A stretch of 64,000 nucleotides of DNA, taken from contig CAJTKE010000002.1 of NCBI GenBank assembly GCA_910576865.1, positions 124,001 to 188,000 of the forward strand, given 5' to 3'. Source of the DNA: an uncultured Oscillibacter sp. Its GTDB lineage: Bacteria > Bacillota > Clostridia > Oscillospirales > Oscillospiraceae. The position numbers and the translations under genes were made by a program. Shown one piece after another: positions 16,275 to 24,911 of this stretch (its first letter is position 1; every line of letters begins with the position of its first letter). Below the pieces are notes generated by a model. It searched no databases, had not been told where the DNA came from, and was given only the letters and a program-made list of their open reading frames with translations.

Positions 16275-17291
16275 TTATTTGCAGGAGGCCAGGTCCCGGA
16301 GGAAGTCCTCCACGGCCCGCTCCGGCGTGGCCCAGCTGGTGACGAGACGGATCATGGTGTGTTCCGCGTCCACGGCGTGGTCCACCTCGAATTCATAGCC
16401 CATGTCCTGGAGCCGGGCGATGGTCCCGTTGGGCAGGACGGGGAACTGCTGGTTGGAGGGGGAGGGCACCGGCAGGGGGAAGCCCAGGGCGGCCACCCCG
16501 TCCCGGAGGCGGAGGGCCAGCGCATTGGCGTGCCGGGCGGCTTCCAGGTAGGCGCCGTCCTCCAGCAGGGCCTGGAACTGGACGCCCAGGAGGCGGCCCT
16601 TGGCCAGCATGGCGCCCCGGCGCTTCATGTGCCAGCGGAAGTCCGGCCGCCGCCTGGCGAAGACCAGGGCCTCGCCGAAGAGGGCGCCGTTTTTCGTGCC
16701 GCCGATGTAGAAGACGTCCGCCAGGGCCGCGTAGTCCGGGAGGGTCATGTCCCCGCAGGCCAGGGCGGAGCCCAGCCGGGCGCCGTCCAGGAAGAGGATC
16801 AGCCCGTGCTTGTCGCAGCACTGCCGGAGGGCCGTCAGCTCCGCTTTGGAGTAGACGGTTCCGATCTCCGTGGTGTTGGAGACGTAGGCCATGGCGGGCT
16901 TCACCTGATGCTCGTCGCTGTGGAGCTCCGGGACGGACTCGATCATGACGGGGGTCAGCTTCCCGTCGGGGCTGGGAACGGCGATGACCTTGTGCCCCGT
17001 GCCCTCGATGGCCCCGGTCTCGTGGACGTTGACGTGGCCCGTGTGGGCGGAGATCACCGCCTCATAGGGCTTCAGCATGGACTCAATCACCAGCAGATTT
17101 GTCTGGGTGCCCCCCACCAGGAAGTGGACGTCCGCCTCCGGGGCGGCGCAGAGCTCGCGGATGAGCTCCCGCGTCTTCCGGCAGCGGGGGTCCAGGCCAT
17201 AGCCCCGGGTCTGTTCCAGATTGGTCTCGGTGAGGGCCTTCAATACCTTGGGGTGGGCCCCTTCGCTGTAGTCGTTTCGAAAACTGTACAT
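16275..17291 (-). CDS. ltaE: Low-specificity L-threonine aldolase
   Basis: A 338-residue fold-I PLP enzyme cleaving threonine (and allo-threonine) to glycine and acetaldehyde. Landmarks: FRNDYSEGAHPKVL at the N-terminus, SAHTGHVNVHETGAIE, LDGARLGSAL and the PLP lysine in YIGGTKNGALFG (Lys200). Length and order match the beta-eliminating lyase family used by LtaE. GGAGGT precedes the start. Monocistronic, with a promoter that overlaps that of the divergent lipoprotein gene. Confidence 0.92.
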   Translation of the reverse strand: MYSFRNDYSEGAHPKVLKALTETNLEQTRGYGLDPRCRKTRELIRELCAAPEADVHFLVGGTQTNLLVIESMLKPYEAVISAHTGHVNVHETGAIEGTGHKVIAVPSPDGKLTPVMIESVPELHSDEHQVKPAMAYVSNTTEIGTVYSKAELTALRQCCDKHGLILFLDGARLGSALACGDMTLPDYAALADVFYIGGTKNGALFGEALVFARRRPDFRWHMKRRGAMLAKGRLLGVQFQALLEDGAYLEAARHANALALRLRDGVAALGFPLPVPSPSNQQFPVLPNGTIARLQDMGYEFEVDHAVDAEHTMIRLVTSWATPERAVEDFLRDLASCK

Positions 17292-17354
17292 GGTCGACCT
17301 CCAGAAAGTAACAACCGCAGGAGAGAACTGTTACGGAATGTTACAGATTTGATG

Positions 17355-17388
17355 TTGAAATTATAGCGCGAATCCTGTATAAAAACAA
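17355..17388. promoter_or_regulatory. Overlapping divergent promoters for ltaE (minus) and the lipoprotein operon (plus)
   Basis: Minus strand: TTGTTT (17383-17388), 17-bp spacer, TATAAT (17360-17365). Plus strand: TTGAAA (17355-17360), 17-bp spacer, TATAAA (17378-17383). The -35 of each overlaps the -10 of the other by one base, so polymerase cannot occupy both at once. Confidence 0.6.
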
Positions 17389-17443
17389 GGAACACAGAAA
17401 GAAAATTTTCCCGGCGGGGCCGGGACGGCGGGAGGAGATCCAC

Positions 17444-17947
17444 TTGAAGAAGAAAGCGGTATGGGTTTTGGCGGCGTTGCTGCTGCTGGCTTCCGGCTGC
17501 GGAGGCGGAAAGGAGAACGACGGAGCGGCGGAGAAAGCGGACGTGTCCCTGAACGGCTTGTACGCCGGAATGGTGAAAACGTGTGGCTGGGAAGAGGGCT
17601 ATATGACCGCCATCGAGGGGGAGCTGCTGGAGGAATACTACCCTGGTTTGGGCGAAATTTCCACCCGGCAGCTGGTGGCCCAGGTGCCGGCCATGAGCTC
17701 CGATGTCAACGAGATCGTGCTGTTTCAGGGAGAGACGGAGGAGGACGCGGAGTCCGCCACAGAAATTCTCCAGGCCCGGATTGACAGCCAGGTGGACGGC
17801 GGGGCCTGGTACCCCGAGAGCCTGGAATCCTGGAAGAGCGCCAGGGTGCTCCGGGAGGGGACTTACGCGGCGCTGATCGCCTCCGGGGCCCATCAGGGGG
17901 AGCTGGAGGAGCTGTTCAGCCTCCAATTCCAATCCGACAAGGGGTAA
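17444..17947 (+). CDS. DUF4358-like lipoprotein
   Basis: A 167-residue secreted lipoprotein. It starts with TTG (GGAGGAG 6 bases upstream) and has a classic signal: KKK, a hydrophobic VWVLAALLLLA core and lipobox ASGC, so the mature chain begins at Cys20 and is anchored to the outer face of the membrane. The body (STRQLVAQVPAMSSDVNEIVLF, later ILQARIDSQ) matches DUF4358. Function unknown; such genes recur beside MBOAT O-acetyltransferases, and here it is 3 bp from one, implying a role in the same envelope process. Confidence 0.82.
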   Translation: MKKKAVWVLAALLLLASGCGGGKENDGAAEKADVSLNGLYAGMVKTCGWEEGYMTAIEGELLEEYYPGLGEISTRQLVAQVPAMSSDVNEIVLFQGETEEDAESATEILQARIDSQVDGGAWYPESLESWKSARVLREGTYAALIASGAHQGELEELFSLQFQSDKG

Positions 17948-17950
17948 GCC

Positions 17951-19345
17951 ATGGTTTTCAGCAGCCTGACGTTTTTGTTCGGATATCTGCCGCTGACGCT
18001 GGCGCTGTACTTTCTTACGCCGCTTCGGCGGCGTAATTTTGTGCTGCTTTTGGCCAGCCTTTTTTTCTACGGCTGGGGAGAGCCGGTGTACGTGGGGGTT
18101 ATGTTCCTCTCCATCTTCATCGACTACACCCACGGCCTCCTGGTGGAGAAGTTCCGGCAGCGGGACCGGCTGGCCCGGTGGTTCGTGGGGCAGTCCGTGG
18201 TGTTCAACCTGCTGCTTCTGGGCTTCTTCAAGTATTGGGACTTCCTGGCAGCGAACCTGTCCCTGATTCCGGGGGTGTCCATCCCCAGGCTGGGCCTGCC
18301 CCTGCCTCTGGGCATCTCCTTCTTCACCTTCCAGACCATGAGCTACACCATCGACGTCTACCGCAGGGACGCCCCGGTTCAGCGGAACGTCATCGACTTC
18401 GGGGCCTACGTGACGCTGTTTCCCCAACTCATCGCCGGTCCCATTGTGAAATACAAGACCGTGGCGGCGGAGCTGGTGAGCCGGACCGTCACGTCTCAGG
18501 ACTTCGCGGAAGGGGCCTGCCGGTTCACCGTGGGCCTCGCCAAAAAGGTCCTGCTGGCCAATGCCGCCGGGGCGTTGTGGGAGAGCTGCCTGGCCTCCCA
18601 GAGTTCCGGGGCGCTGACGGTGGCGGGGGGCTGGACGGGGCTCTTCGCCTTCGGCTTCCAGATTTACTTCGACTTCTCCGGCTACTCCGACATGGCCATC
18701 GGCCTGGGGCGCATTTTGGGCTTCCGGTTCAACGAGAACTTTGACCACCCCTACCTCTCCACCTCCGTGGGAGAGTTCTGGCGGCGGTGGCACATGTCTT
18801 TGACCTCCTGGTTCCGGGAGTACCTGTACTTCCCCCTGGGGGGCAGCCGGGCCGGGAGTGTCAAGACTCTTCGGAATCTGCTCATCGTCTGGTTCTGCAC
18901 CGGCTTCTGGCACGGGGCCAGCTGGAACTTCATCCTCTGGGGACTGTACTTCGGCCTGTGGCTCATTCTGGAGCGCTTTGTCTTCCGGGACCTCCTCACC
19001 CGGACGCCGGTGTGGGTGAAGCGGGTTTACACCCTGGCGGTGGTCTTCGTGGGCTGGGGGATTTTTGCCATGGAGGACCTGGGGGTCTGCGGGCGGTATC
19101 TCAAGGTCTGCTTCGGCGGCGGACCCCTGTGGTCCGGGCCGGACGGCTACCGGCTGCGGAGCTGGGCCGTGGTCCTGCTTCTGCTGGTACTGGGGTCCAC
19201 CACGTTGGCCGCGGACCTGTGGGGAAAGCTCCCGGAACGGGGCCGGAAAATCCTGACCCCGGTGCTGATGGCCCTGGGGCTGATCGTCTCCACCGCCTAT
19301 CTGGTGGACGGCAGCTACAACCCCTTCCTGTACTTCCGGTTTTAA
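17951..19345 (+). CDS. MBOAT family O-acetyltransferase (AlgI/DltB-like)
   Basis: A 464-residue polytopic membrane protein beginning MVFSSLTFLFGYLPL, typical of AlgI-type MBOATs. The catalytic histidine motif is FCTGFWHGASWNFILWG (His321), preceded by the REYLYFPLGGSR loop. It is expected to move acetyl groups across the membrane onto an extracellular polysaccharide with help from the adjacent DHHW/AlgJ-like protein. It begins 3 bp after the lipoprotein stop and ends 12 bp before the DHHW gene. The acceptor polymer is unknown. Confidence 0.92.
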   Translation: MVFSSLTFLFGYLPLTLALYFLTPLRRRNFVLLLASLFFYGWGEPVYVGVMFLSIFIDYTHGLLVEKFRQRDRLARWFVGQSVVFNLLLLGFFKYWDFLAANLSLIPGVSIPRLGLPLPLGISFFTFQTMSYTIDVYRRDAPVQRNVIDFGAYVTLFPQLIAGPIVKYKTVAAELVSRTVTSQDFAEGACRFTVGLAKKVLLANAAGALWESCLASQSSGALTVAGGWTGLFAFGFQIYFDFSGYSDMAIGLGRILGFRFNENFDHPYLSTSVGEFWRRWHMSLTSWFREYLYFPLGGSRAGSVKTLRNLLIVWFCTGFWHGASWNFILWGLYFGLWLILERFVFRDLLTRTPVWVKRVYTLAVVFVGWGIFAMEDLGVCGRYLKVCFGGGPLWSGPDGYRLRSWAVVLLLLVLGSTTLAADLWGKLPERGRKILTPVLMALGLIVSTAYLVDGSYNPFLYFRF

Positions 19346-19357
19346 GGAGGCGGTGAG

Positions 19358-20482
19358 ATGACAACGAGATACAGCCGCTTTCTCGCGGCTTTCTTCTGCC
19401 TCTTCCTGGGGGGCCTGCTGGCGTGGCACGTCCTCCTGCCGGACCGGGACCGCTCCGACGTGGAGAACCGGACCCTGGCCCGATTCCCGGAGTTCTCCTG
19501 GGAGGCCCTGAGGGACGGCAGCTTCACCAAGGGGGTGGAGGACTATTTCGCGGACCAGTTTCCCCTCCGGGACCAGTGGACGGGCCTCAAGGCCCGGACG
19601 GAGCAGCTCCAGGGCAAGCGGGAGTTCAACGGCGTCTACCTCTGCGGCGACGCGCTGATCGCCAAGGTGGAGCCCCCCAAGGACGGCCTGGAGGAGAAGA
19701 ACCTGAGTTACGTGTCCCGCTTGGCGGGGCGGACGGAGCTTCCGGTGTACCTGGGCCTCATTCCCTCGGCGGCGGAGATTCACCGGGACCGTCTGCCCAA
19801 GGGGGCGGAGAGCTGGGATCAGGCGGCGTTCATCGCCCGGGCCGGAGAGCTGGAGGGCGTGGAGCCCGTGGACTTCCTGACGCCGCTGACCGATCACGCC
19901 GGGGAGGAGATTTTCTACCGCACGGACCACCACTGGACCACCCTGGGGGCCTGGTACGGCTACGCCGCCCTGATGGAGGCTCTGGGCCGTGGGGAGGAAG
20001 TCCTGGAGCAGAAGGCGTTTGAGCCTTGGATTGAGTATCACTCCGACGAGTTCCAGGGGACGCTGTATTCCCAGTCCGGCATCCATTGGCTTCCGTCGGA
20101 CGCCATCGAGTTCTGGGTGCCGGACGTGGGCTTCGAGGTTACCTCCTGGCGGGACGGTTCCCCGAAATGGGCCGCGCTGTACGACCTGAACAAGCTCCAG
20201 ACCAAGGACAAGTACTCCGCCTTTCTCGGGGGCAACCAGCCCCTGTGCGTCATCCGCAATCCCGAGGGGTCGGGGAAGCTGCTGGTGATCCGTGACTCCT
20301 ACGCGGATTCCATGGCCCCCTTCCTGACCCTGCACTTTGAGGAGGTCCACCTGCTGGACCCCCGATATTACCGCTACTCCGCCGCCAGGTACGCGGAGGA
20401 GAACGGCCTGGACGCCGTCGCCGTGGTCTACAGCGTGCCCAACTTCATCACGGACCGGAATCTGGTGCTTTTGACGCAGTGA
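19358..20482 (+). CDS. DHHW family protein (AlgJ/AlgX-like O-acetylation partner)
   Basis: A 374-residue protein with an N-terminal membrane anchor (FLAAFFCLFLGGLLAWHVLL) and an extracytoplasmic SGNH-like domain. The name-giving DHHW is at residues 190-193 (FYRTDHHWTTLGAW), and IRDSYADSMAPFL near the C-terminus supplies the nucleophile-type RDSY segment seen in AlgJ/AlgX. It likely takes acetyl groups delivered by the upstream MBOAT and places them on a surface glycan. A strong terminator closes this three-gene cassette. Confidence 0.88.
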   Translation: MTTRYSRFLAAFFCLFLGGLLAWHVLLPDRDRSDVENRTLARFPEFSWEALRDGSFTKGVEDYFADQFPLRDQWTGLKARTEQLQGKREFNGVYLCGDALIAKVEPPKDGLEEKNLSYVSRLAGRTELPVYLGLIPSAAEIHRDRLPKGAESWDQAAFIARAGELEGVEPVDFLTPLTDHAGEEIFYRTDHHWTTLGAWYGYAALMEALGRGEEVLEQKAFEPWIEYHSDEFQGTLYSQSGIHWLPSDAIEFWVPDVGFEVTSWRDGSPKWAALYDLNKLQTKDKYSAFLGGNQPLCVIRNPEGSGKLLVIRDSYADSMAPFLTLHFEEVHLLDPRYYRYSAARYAEENGLDAVAVVYSVPNFITDRNLVLLTQ

Positions 20483-20487
20483 AAACA

Positions 20488-20520
20488 GCCCGCCGCAAAT
20501 CTCGCGGCGGGCTTGCTTTT
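20488..20520 (+). terminator. Terminator of the O-acetylation cassette
   Basis: A perfect 9-bp GC stem (20488-20496 with 20504-20512) followed by TTGCTTTT. Confidence 0.85.
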
Positions 20521-20541
20521 CGGGTTTTCTGAGGGTATAAT
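20513..20541 (+). promoter_or_regulatory. Promoter of fumC
   Basis: TTGCTT (20513-20518, within the preceding terminator's T-tract), 17-bp spacer, TATAAT (20536-20541), 32 bp before the fumC start. Confidence 0.6.
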
Positions 20542-20573
20542 AGGCGCCATGAAAAAAGAAAAGAGGGGTTACC

Positions 20574-21935
20574 ATGAACAATACCCGCATTGAGCACGAC
20601 ACCATGGGGGAGATCGCCGTCCCGGCGGAGCGTCATTGGGGCGCCCAGACCCAGCGGAGCCTGGAGAACTTCAAGATCGGCGGACAGCGCCAGCCCAAGG
20701 AGATCATCACCGCCTTCGCCTACCTGAAAGAGGCCTGCGCCAGGGCCAACGCCCAGGTGGGCAAGCTGACGGAGGAGCAGGCCTCCGCCATTGCCGCCGC
20801 CTGTGAGGAGATCCGGGCGGGGAAGTGGGACGAGGAATTCCCCCTGGTGGTCTGGCAGACGGGCAGCGGCACCCAGACCAACATGAATGTCAACGAGGTG
20901 ATTGCCCATCTGGCGGCGGACCGGGGCGTGGTTCTCCACCCCAACGACCACGTGAACGCCTCCCAGTCCTCCAACGACACCTACCCCTCCGCCCTCCACA
21001 TCGCGGCGGCGCTGAGCGTGGCCAATGGGGTCCTTCCGGCGGCGGAGCGGCTGGCGGGGGCGTTCGGAAAGCTGGAGGCGGCGTACCCGGACCTGATCCG
21101 CATCGGCAGAACCCACTTGCAGGACGCCACGCCGCTGAAATTCGCCCAGGAGGTCTCCGGCTGGCGGGAGCTGGTGGAGGCCCCCTGCCGGATGCTCCGG
21201 GCGGCGCTGGAGGAGCTGAGCCGTCTGGCCATCGGCGGCACCGCCGTGGGCACGGGCCTCAACGCCCCCAAGGGCTATGACGAGATGGTCTGCAAAGAGC
21301 TCCGGACCCTGACGGGCCTGGACTTCCGGCCCGACGGGAACAAGTTCCACGCGCTGACCTCCAAGGACGCCCTGGTCTTCGCCCACGGGGCCCTGAAGGC
21401 CCTGGCGGCGAACCTGATGAAAATCGCCAACGACATCCGCTGGCAGGCCAGCGGCCCCCGCTGCGGCATGGGGGAGCTCCGCATCCCGGAAAACGAGCCC
21501 GGCAGCTCCATCATGCCCGGCAAGGTGAACCCCACCCAGTGCGAGGCCGTCACCATGGCGGCGGTGCAGGTCATGGGAAACGACGCGGCCATCGGCTTCG
21601 CCGCCAGCCAGGGGAATTTCCAGCTGAATGTCTTCCTGCCTGTTTCGGCCTATAACTTCCAGCTCTCCGCCAACCTGCTGGCGGACGCCATGGACTCCTT
21701 CCGCGCCCACTGCGTGGAGGGCATCGTCCCCAACGTGGAAAAGATGGGGGAAAACCTGAACAACTCGCTGATGCTGGTGACCTGCCTGACGCCGAAGATC
21801 GGCTATGAAAAGGCGGCGGAGTGCGCGAAAAAAGCCCTCCACGACGGCACGACCCTGAAAGAGGCGGTCCTCTCCCTGGGCCTCCTGACGGCGGAGGAGT
21901 TCGACGAGACTGTGAAACCGGAAAAGATGGTATAA
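20574..21935 (+). CDS. fumC: Class II fumarate hydratase
   Basis: A 453-residue member of the fumarase/aspartase superfamily interconverting fumarate and malate. Signatures: WQTGSGTQTNMNVNEV, NASQSSNDTYPSA, GRTHLQDATPL and the family stamp GSSIMPGKVNP (310-320). FumC rather than aspartase is favoured by the overall chain and by TNMNVNEV. Oxygen-stable and iron-independent, unlike the FumA/B-type enzymes common in Clostridia. Monocistronic, with its own promoter and a weak downstream hairpin. Confidence 0.94.
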   Translation: MNNTRIEHDTMGEIAVPAERHWGAQTQRSLENFKIGGQRQPKEIITAFAYLKEACARANAQVGKLTEEQASAIAAACEEIRAGKWDEEFPLVVWQTGSGTQTNMNVNEVIAHLAADRGVVLHPNDHVNASQSSNDTYPSALHIAAALSVANGVLPAAERLAGAFGKLEAAYPDLIRIGRTHLQDATPLKFAQEVSGWRELVEAPCRMLRAALEELSRLAIGGTAVGTGLNAPKGYDEMVCKELRTLTGLDFRPDGNKFHALTSKDALVFAHGALKALAANLMKIANDIRWQASGPRCGMGELRIPENEPGSSIMPGKVNPTQCEAVTMAAVQVMGNDAAIGFAASQGNFQLNVFLPVSAYNFQLSANLLADAMDSFRAHCVEGIVPNVEKMGENLNNSLMLVTCLTPKIGYEKAAECAKKALHDGTTLKEAVLSLGLLTAEEFDETVKPEKMV

Positions 21936-21944
21936 ACAATCCGC

Positions 21945-21963
21945 CGGACGGCCCCGTCCGTTT
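21945..21963 (+). terminator. Weak candidate terminator after fumC
   Basis: A 6-bp stem (21945-21950 with 21955-21960), 4-base loop, then TTT. Short T-tract, so uncertain. Confidence 0.4.
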
Positions 21964-22072
21964 GTGGAAAAGAGAGAATTTATCATACTACCGAATCAGC
22001 GCTTTACTTTGTTAAAAAACAGGAGTAAACTGGACTCCATCAATGGGGCGCCGCCCCACAAGGAGGAACCCC

Positions 22073-23635
22073 ATGGAATTGGATCTGAACATACTTCGGC
22101 CCCAGGAGCGGCTGTCCCTCCAGCTCCGTCTGCTCTATGAGGAGGCGGGCTACCGGCAGTACCGCATGGGCCGCTTCGAGGAGTACGGCCTCTACCAGCA
22201 GAACCGCCGTTTTCTGACCAGTGACCAGGTCATCACCTTTACAGACCTGGACGGCCGGCTGCTGGCCCTGAAGCCGGACGTCACCCTCTCCATCGCCAAG
22301 AACGCCCAGTTCGAGGAGGGGGGCTGCGGCCGGTTCTACTACTCCGAGAACGTCTACCGCCCCAGCCAGGAGAGCCACACCTTCCAGGAGATCAGCCAGA
22401 TGGGCCTGGAGTGCGTGGGCGCGGTGGACGACGCCATCACCGCCCAGGTGGTTTCCCTGGCGGGGAAGAGTCTGGCCCTGACGGGGCGGGACTTCGTGCT
22501 GGAGGCCAGCCACATGGGCTTCGTGGCGGGTCTGCTGGACGCCGTGGGCGCGCCGGAGGCCACCCGGCCCCGGCTGCTGAGCTGCATCCGGGACCGGAAC
22601 CTCCACGAGCTGCGGGCGGCGGCGGAGGAGGCGGGCCTGTCCCGCCAGGGCACGGACGCCCTCTGCCGCCTGGACGGTCTGGCGGGGGACTGGGAGGACG
22701 TGCTGGCCCAGGCGGAGCCCATCGCCCTCAACGCCGCCATGGGCGCGGCCCTGGAGGAGCTGGGGACCCTGTGCCGGTCCTTGGAGGGACAGCGGTTGCG
22801 GCTGGACCTGTCCCTGGTCAACGACATGGAGTATTACAACGGTCTGGTATTGCAGGGGTACGTGGCGGGTCTGCCCCGGGCGGTGCTCAAGGGCGGGCGG
22901 TACGACCCCCTGGCGGGGCAGTTCCGCCCCGGGGCCCGGGCCATCGGTTTCGCCCTGTACCTGGACGAGCTGGACCGTCTGGCGGACGTCCCCCCGGAGG
23001 AGGGGCGGACCATGCTGAACGTGGCCCTGCCCAAGGGCCGCCTGGGGGACAAGGTCTACAACCTCCTGGCCGGCGCGGGCTACGGCTGCGCCGAGGATTA
23101 CAACGAGAGCCGGAAGCTGGTGGTGGAGAACCCCGCCGCGGGCATCCGCTACTTCCTGGTGAAGCCCAGCGACGTGGCCATCTATGTGGAGCACGGCGCG
23201 GCGGACATCGGCATCGTGGGCAAGGACATCCTGGCCGAGTCCGGGGCGGACGTGTACGAGCTGCTGGACACGGGCCTGGGGAAATGCCGCATGTGCGTGG
23301 CGGGGCCCGAGGACTTCACCGACGACCCGGGCCGGTCCCTCCGGGTGGCGACGAAGTTCGTGAACATCGCGAAGGCCTACTACGCCGCCCAGGGCCGGGA
23401 CATCGACATCATCAAGCTGAACGGGTCCATCGAGCTGGCCCCCCTGCTGGGCCTGTCTGACGTGATCGTGGACATCGTGGAGACGGGGACCACCCTGCGG
23501 GAGAACCATTTGAAGGTGCTGAAGCCCTTCATGCCCATCTCCGCCCGCTTTGTGGCCAACCGGGCCAGCTTCCAGTTCAAGCGCCGGGAGATCGAGACCC
23601 TGCTCCAGAAGCTGACGGAGGTGACGGGGACATGA
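22073..23635 (+). CDS. hisZG: Fused ATP phosphoribosyltransferase regulatory and catalytic subunits (HisZ-HisG)
   Basis: A 520-residue single ORF. Residues 1 to about 305 are HisZ, a HisRS-like paralogue (ALKPDVTLSIAK, YYSENVYRPSQESHTFQEISQMGLE, DLSLVNDMEYYNGLVLQGYV, GGRYDPLAGQF). From Met314 the chain is short-form HisG (LNVALPKGRLG, VKPSDVAIYVEHGAADIGIVGKD, DIVETGTTLREN), starting exactly at its usual N-terminus. Together they condense ATP and PRPP, the first step of histidine synthesis. Normally these are separate proteins in a hetero-octamer. A GGAGGAGG stretch lies 8-10 bases before the internal ATG at 23012. It opens the his operon and overlaps hisD by 4 bases. Confidence 0.93.
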   Translation: MELDLNILRPQERLSLQLRLLYEEAGYRQYRMGRFEEYGLYQQNRRFLTSDQVITFTDLDGRLLALKPDVTLSIAKNAQFEEGGCGRFYYSENVYRPSQESHTFQEISQMGLECVGAVDDAITAQVVSLAGKSLALTGRDFVLEASHMGFVAGLLDAVGAPEATRPRLLSCIRDRNLHELRAAAEEAGLSRQGTDALCRLDGLAGDWEDVLAQAEPIALNAAMGAALEELGTLCRSLEGQRLRLDLSLVNDMEYYNGLVLQGYVAGLPRAVLKGGRYDPLAGQFRPGARAIGFALYLDELDRLADVPPEEGRTMLNVALPKGRLGDKVYNLLAGAGYGCAEDYNESRKLVVENPAAGIRYFLVKPSDVAIYVEHGAADIGIVGKDILAESGADVYELLDTGLGKCRMCVAGPEDFTDDPGRSLRVATKFVNIAKAYYAAQGRDIDIIKLNGSIELAPLLGLSDVIVDIVETGTTLRENHLKVLKPFMPISARFVANRASFQFKRREIETLLQKLTEVTGT

Positions 23636-24909
23636 TGAAAATTCTGGATTTTGACGCCCTCTCCCCGGAGGACTTTCTGAACCGGGACATCCAAGGGTCG
23701 GAGGACGTGTCCGCCGCCGTGGACGCGGTCATCGCCGACGTCCGCCGGCGGGGGGACGCCGCCCTCCGGGACTGCACCCGCCGCTTCGACGGCGCGGAGC
23801 TTACGGACCTGAGGGTGAGCGCGGAGGAGTTCGACGCCGCCCGGGAGGCCGTGGACCCGTATTTCATGGAGACGCTGCGGGAGGCGGCGGAGAACATCCG
23901 GCGCTTCCATGAGCGGCAGCGGCACAACGACTTCGTCCTCACGGACCGGGCCGGCGTCGTCATGGGCCAGCGGTGGACCCCCATTGAAACGGTGGGCATC
24001 TGCGTCCCCCGGAGCCCGGAGGCCTTTCCCTCCACCATTTTGATGAACGCCATCCCGGCCCGGATCGCCGGGGTACAGGACATTGTCATTGTGACGCCCC
24101 CCCGGCCCGACGGGTCCGTCAGCCCCGAGGCCCTGATGGCGGCGGAGCTGGCGGAGGTGACGGAGGTCTTCAAAATCGGCGGGGCCCAGGCCGTGGCGGC
24201 CCTGGCCTACGGCACGGAGACCGTGCCCCGGGTGGACAAGATCGTGGGCCCCGGCGGCGTCTTCGTGGCCACGGCGAAGCGGAAGGTCTTCGGCCGGGTG
24301 GCCATCGACATGATTGCCGGGCCCAGCGAGATTCTGGTCCTGGCGGACGGGAGGACGAATCCCAAATGGGCGGCAGCGGACCTCCTCAGCCAGGCGGAGC
24401 ACGACGTGCTGTCCTCCGCCGTGCTGGTGACGGACAGCCGGGAGCTGGCGGAGGCCGTCCAGGCCGAGGTGGAGGCCCAGCTGGAGACCCTTCCCCGGAT
24501 AGACATTGCCCGCCGGTCCATTGAGGACAACGGGAAAATCATCGTCACGGACAGCCTGGACAAGGCCGTGGAGGCGGTGAACCGCATCGCCCCGGAGCAT
24601 CTGGAGCTCTGCGTGGACGACCCCTTCGCCCTGCTGCCCCGGATCAAGAACGCCGGGAGCGTCTTCCTGGGCCGCTCCACACCGGAGGCCCTGGGGGACT
24701 ACTTCGCCGGGCCCAACCACACCCTGCCGACCTCCGGCACCGCCCGGTTCTCCAGCCCCCTGGGGGTGGATGATTTCATGAAGCGGTCCAGCTTCCTGTG
24801 CTATGACCGGTCGGCGCTGAACGCCTGCGCGGACCGCGTGGCGGACTTCGCCCGGCGGGAGGGCCTGGAGGGCCACGCCCGGTCCGCCCTGAGCCGGAAA
24901 GGGAAGTGA
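23632..24909 (+). CDS. hisD: Histidinol dehydrogenase
   Basis: A 425-residue zinc- and NAD-dependent enzyme oxidising histidinol to histidine. Readable landmarks: VPRSPEAFPSTILMNAIPA, KIGGAQAVAALAYGT, DMIAGPSEILVLAD, the zinc-ligand region SQAEHDVLSSAVLVT and GPNHTLPTSGTARFSSPLGVDDF. Length is typical. It starts within an ATGA overlap with hisZG and is the second gene of the his operon. Confidence 0.96.
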   Translation: MMKILDFDALSPEDFLNRDIQGSEDVSAAVDAVIADVRRRGDAALRDCTRRFDGAELTDLRVSAEEFDAAREAVDPYFMETLREAAENIRRFHERQRHNDFVLTDRAGVVMGQRWTPIETVGICVPRSPEAFPSTILMNAIPARIAGVQDIVIVTPPRPDGSVSPEALMAAELAEVTEVFKIGGAQAVAALAYGTETVPRVDKIVGPGGVFVATAKRKVFGRVAIDMIAGPSEILVLADGRTNPKWAAADLLSQAEHDVLSSAVLVTDSRELAEAVQAEVEAQLETLPRIDIARRSIEDNGKIIVTDSLDKAVEAVNRIAPEHLELCVDDPFALLPRIKNAGSVFLGRSTPEALGDYFAGPNHTLPTSGTARFSSPLGVDDFMKRSSFLCYDRSALNACADRVADFARREGLEGHARSALSRKGK

Positions 24910-24911
24910 CC

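Noticed and set aside
17240..20605. Open frame of over 1,100 codons on the minus strand opposite the lipoprotein-MBOAT-DHHW genes
   Set aside because: It mirrors three well-supported plus-strand genes. The translation is low-complexity (Gln, Gly, Pro, Val, His) as expected from the antisense of GC-rich coding DNA, and it has no domain.
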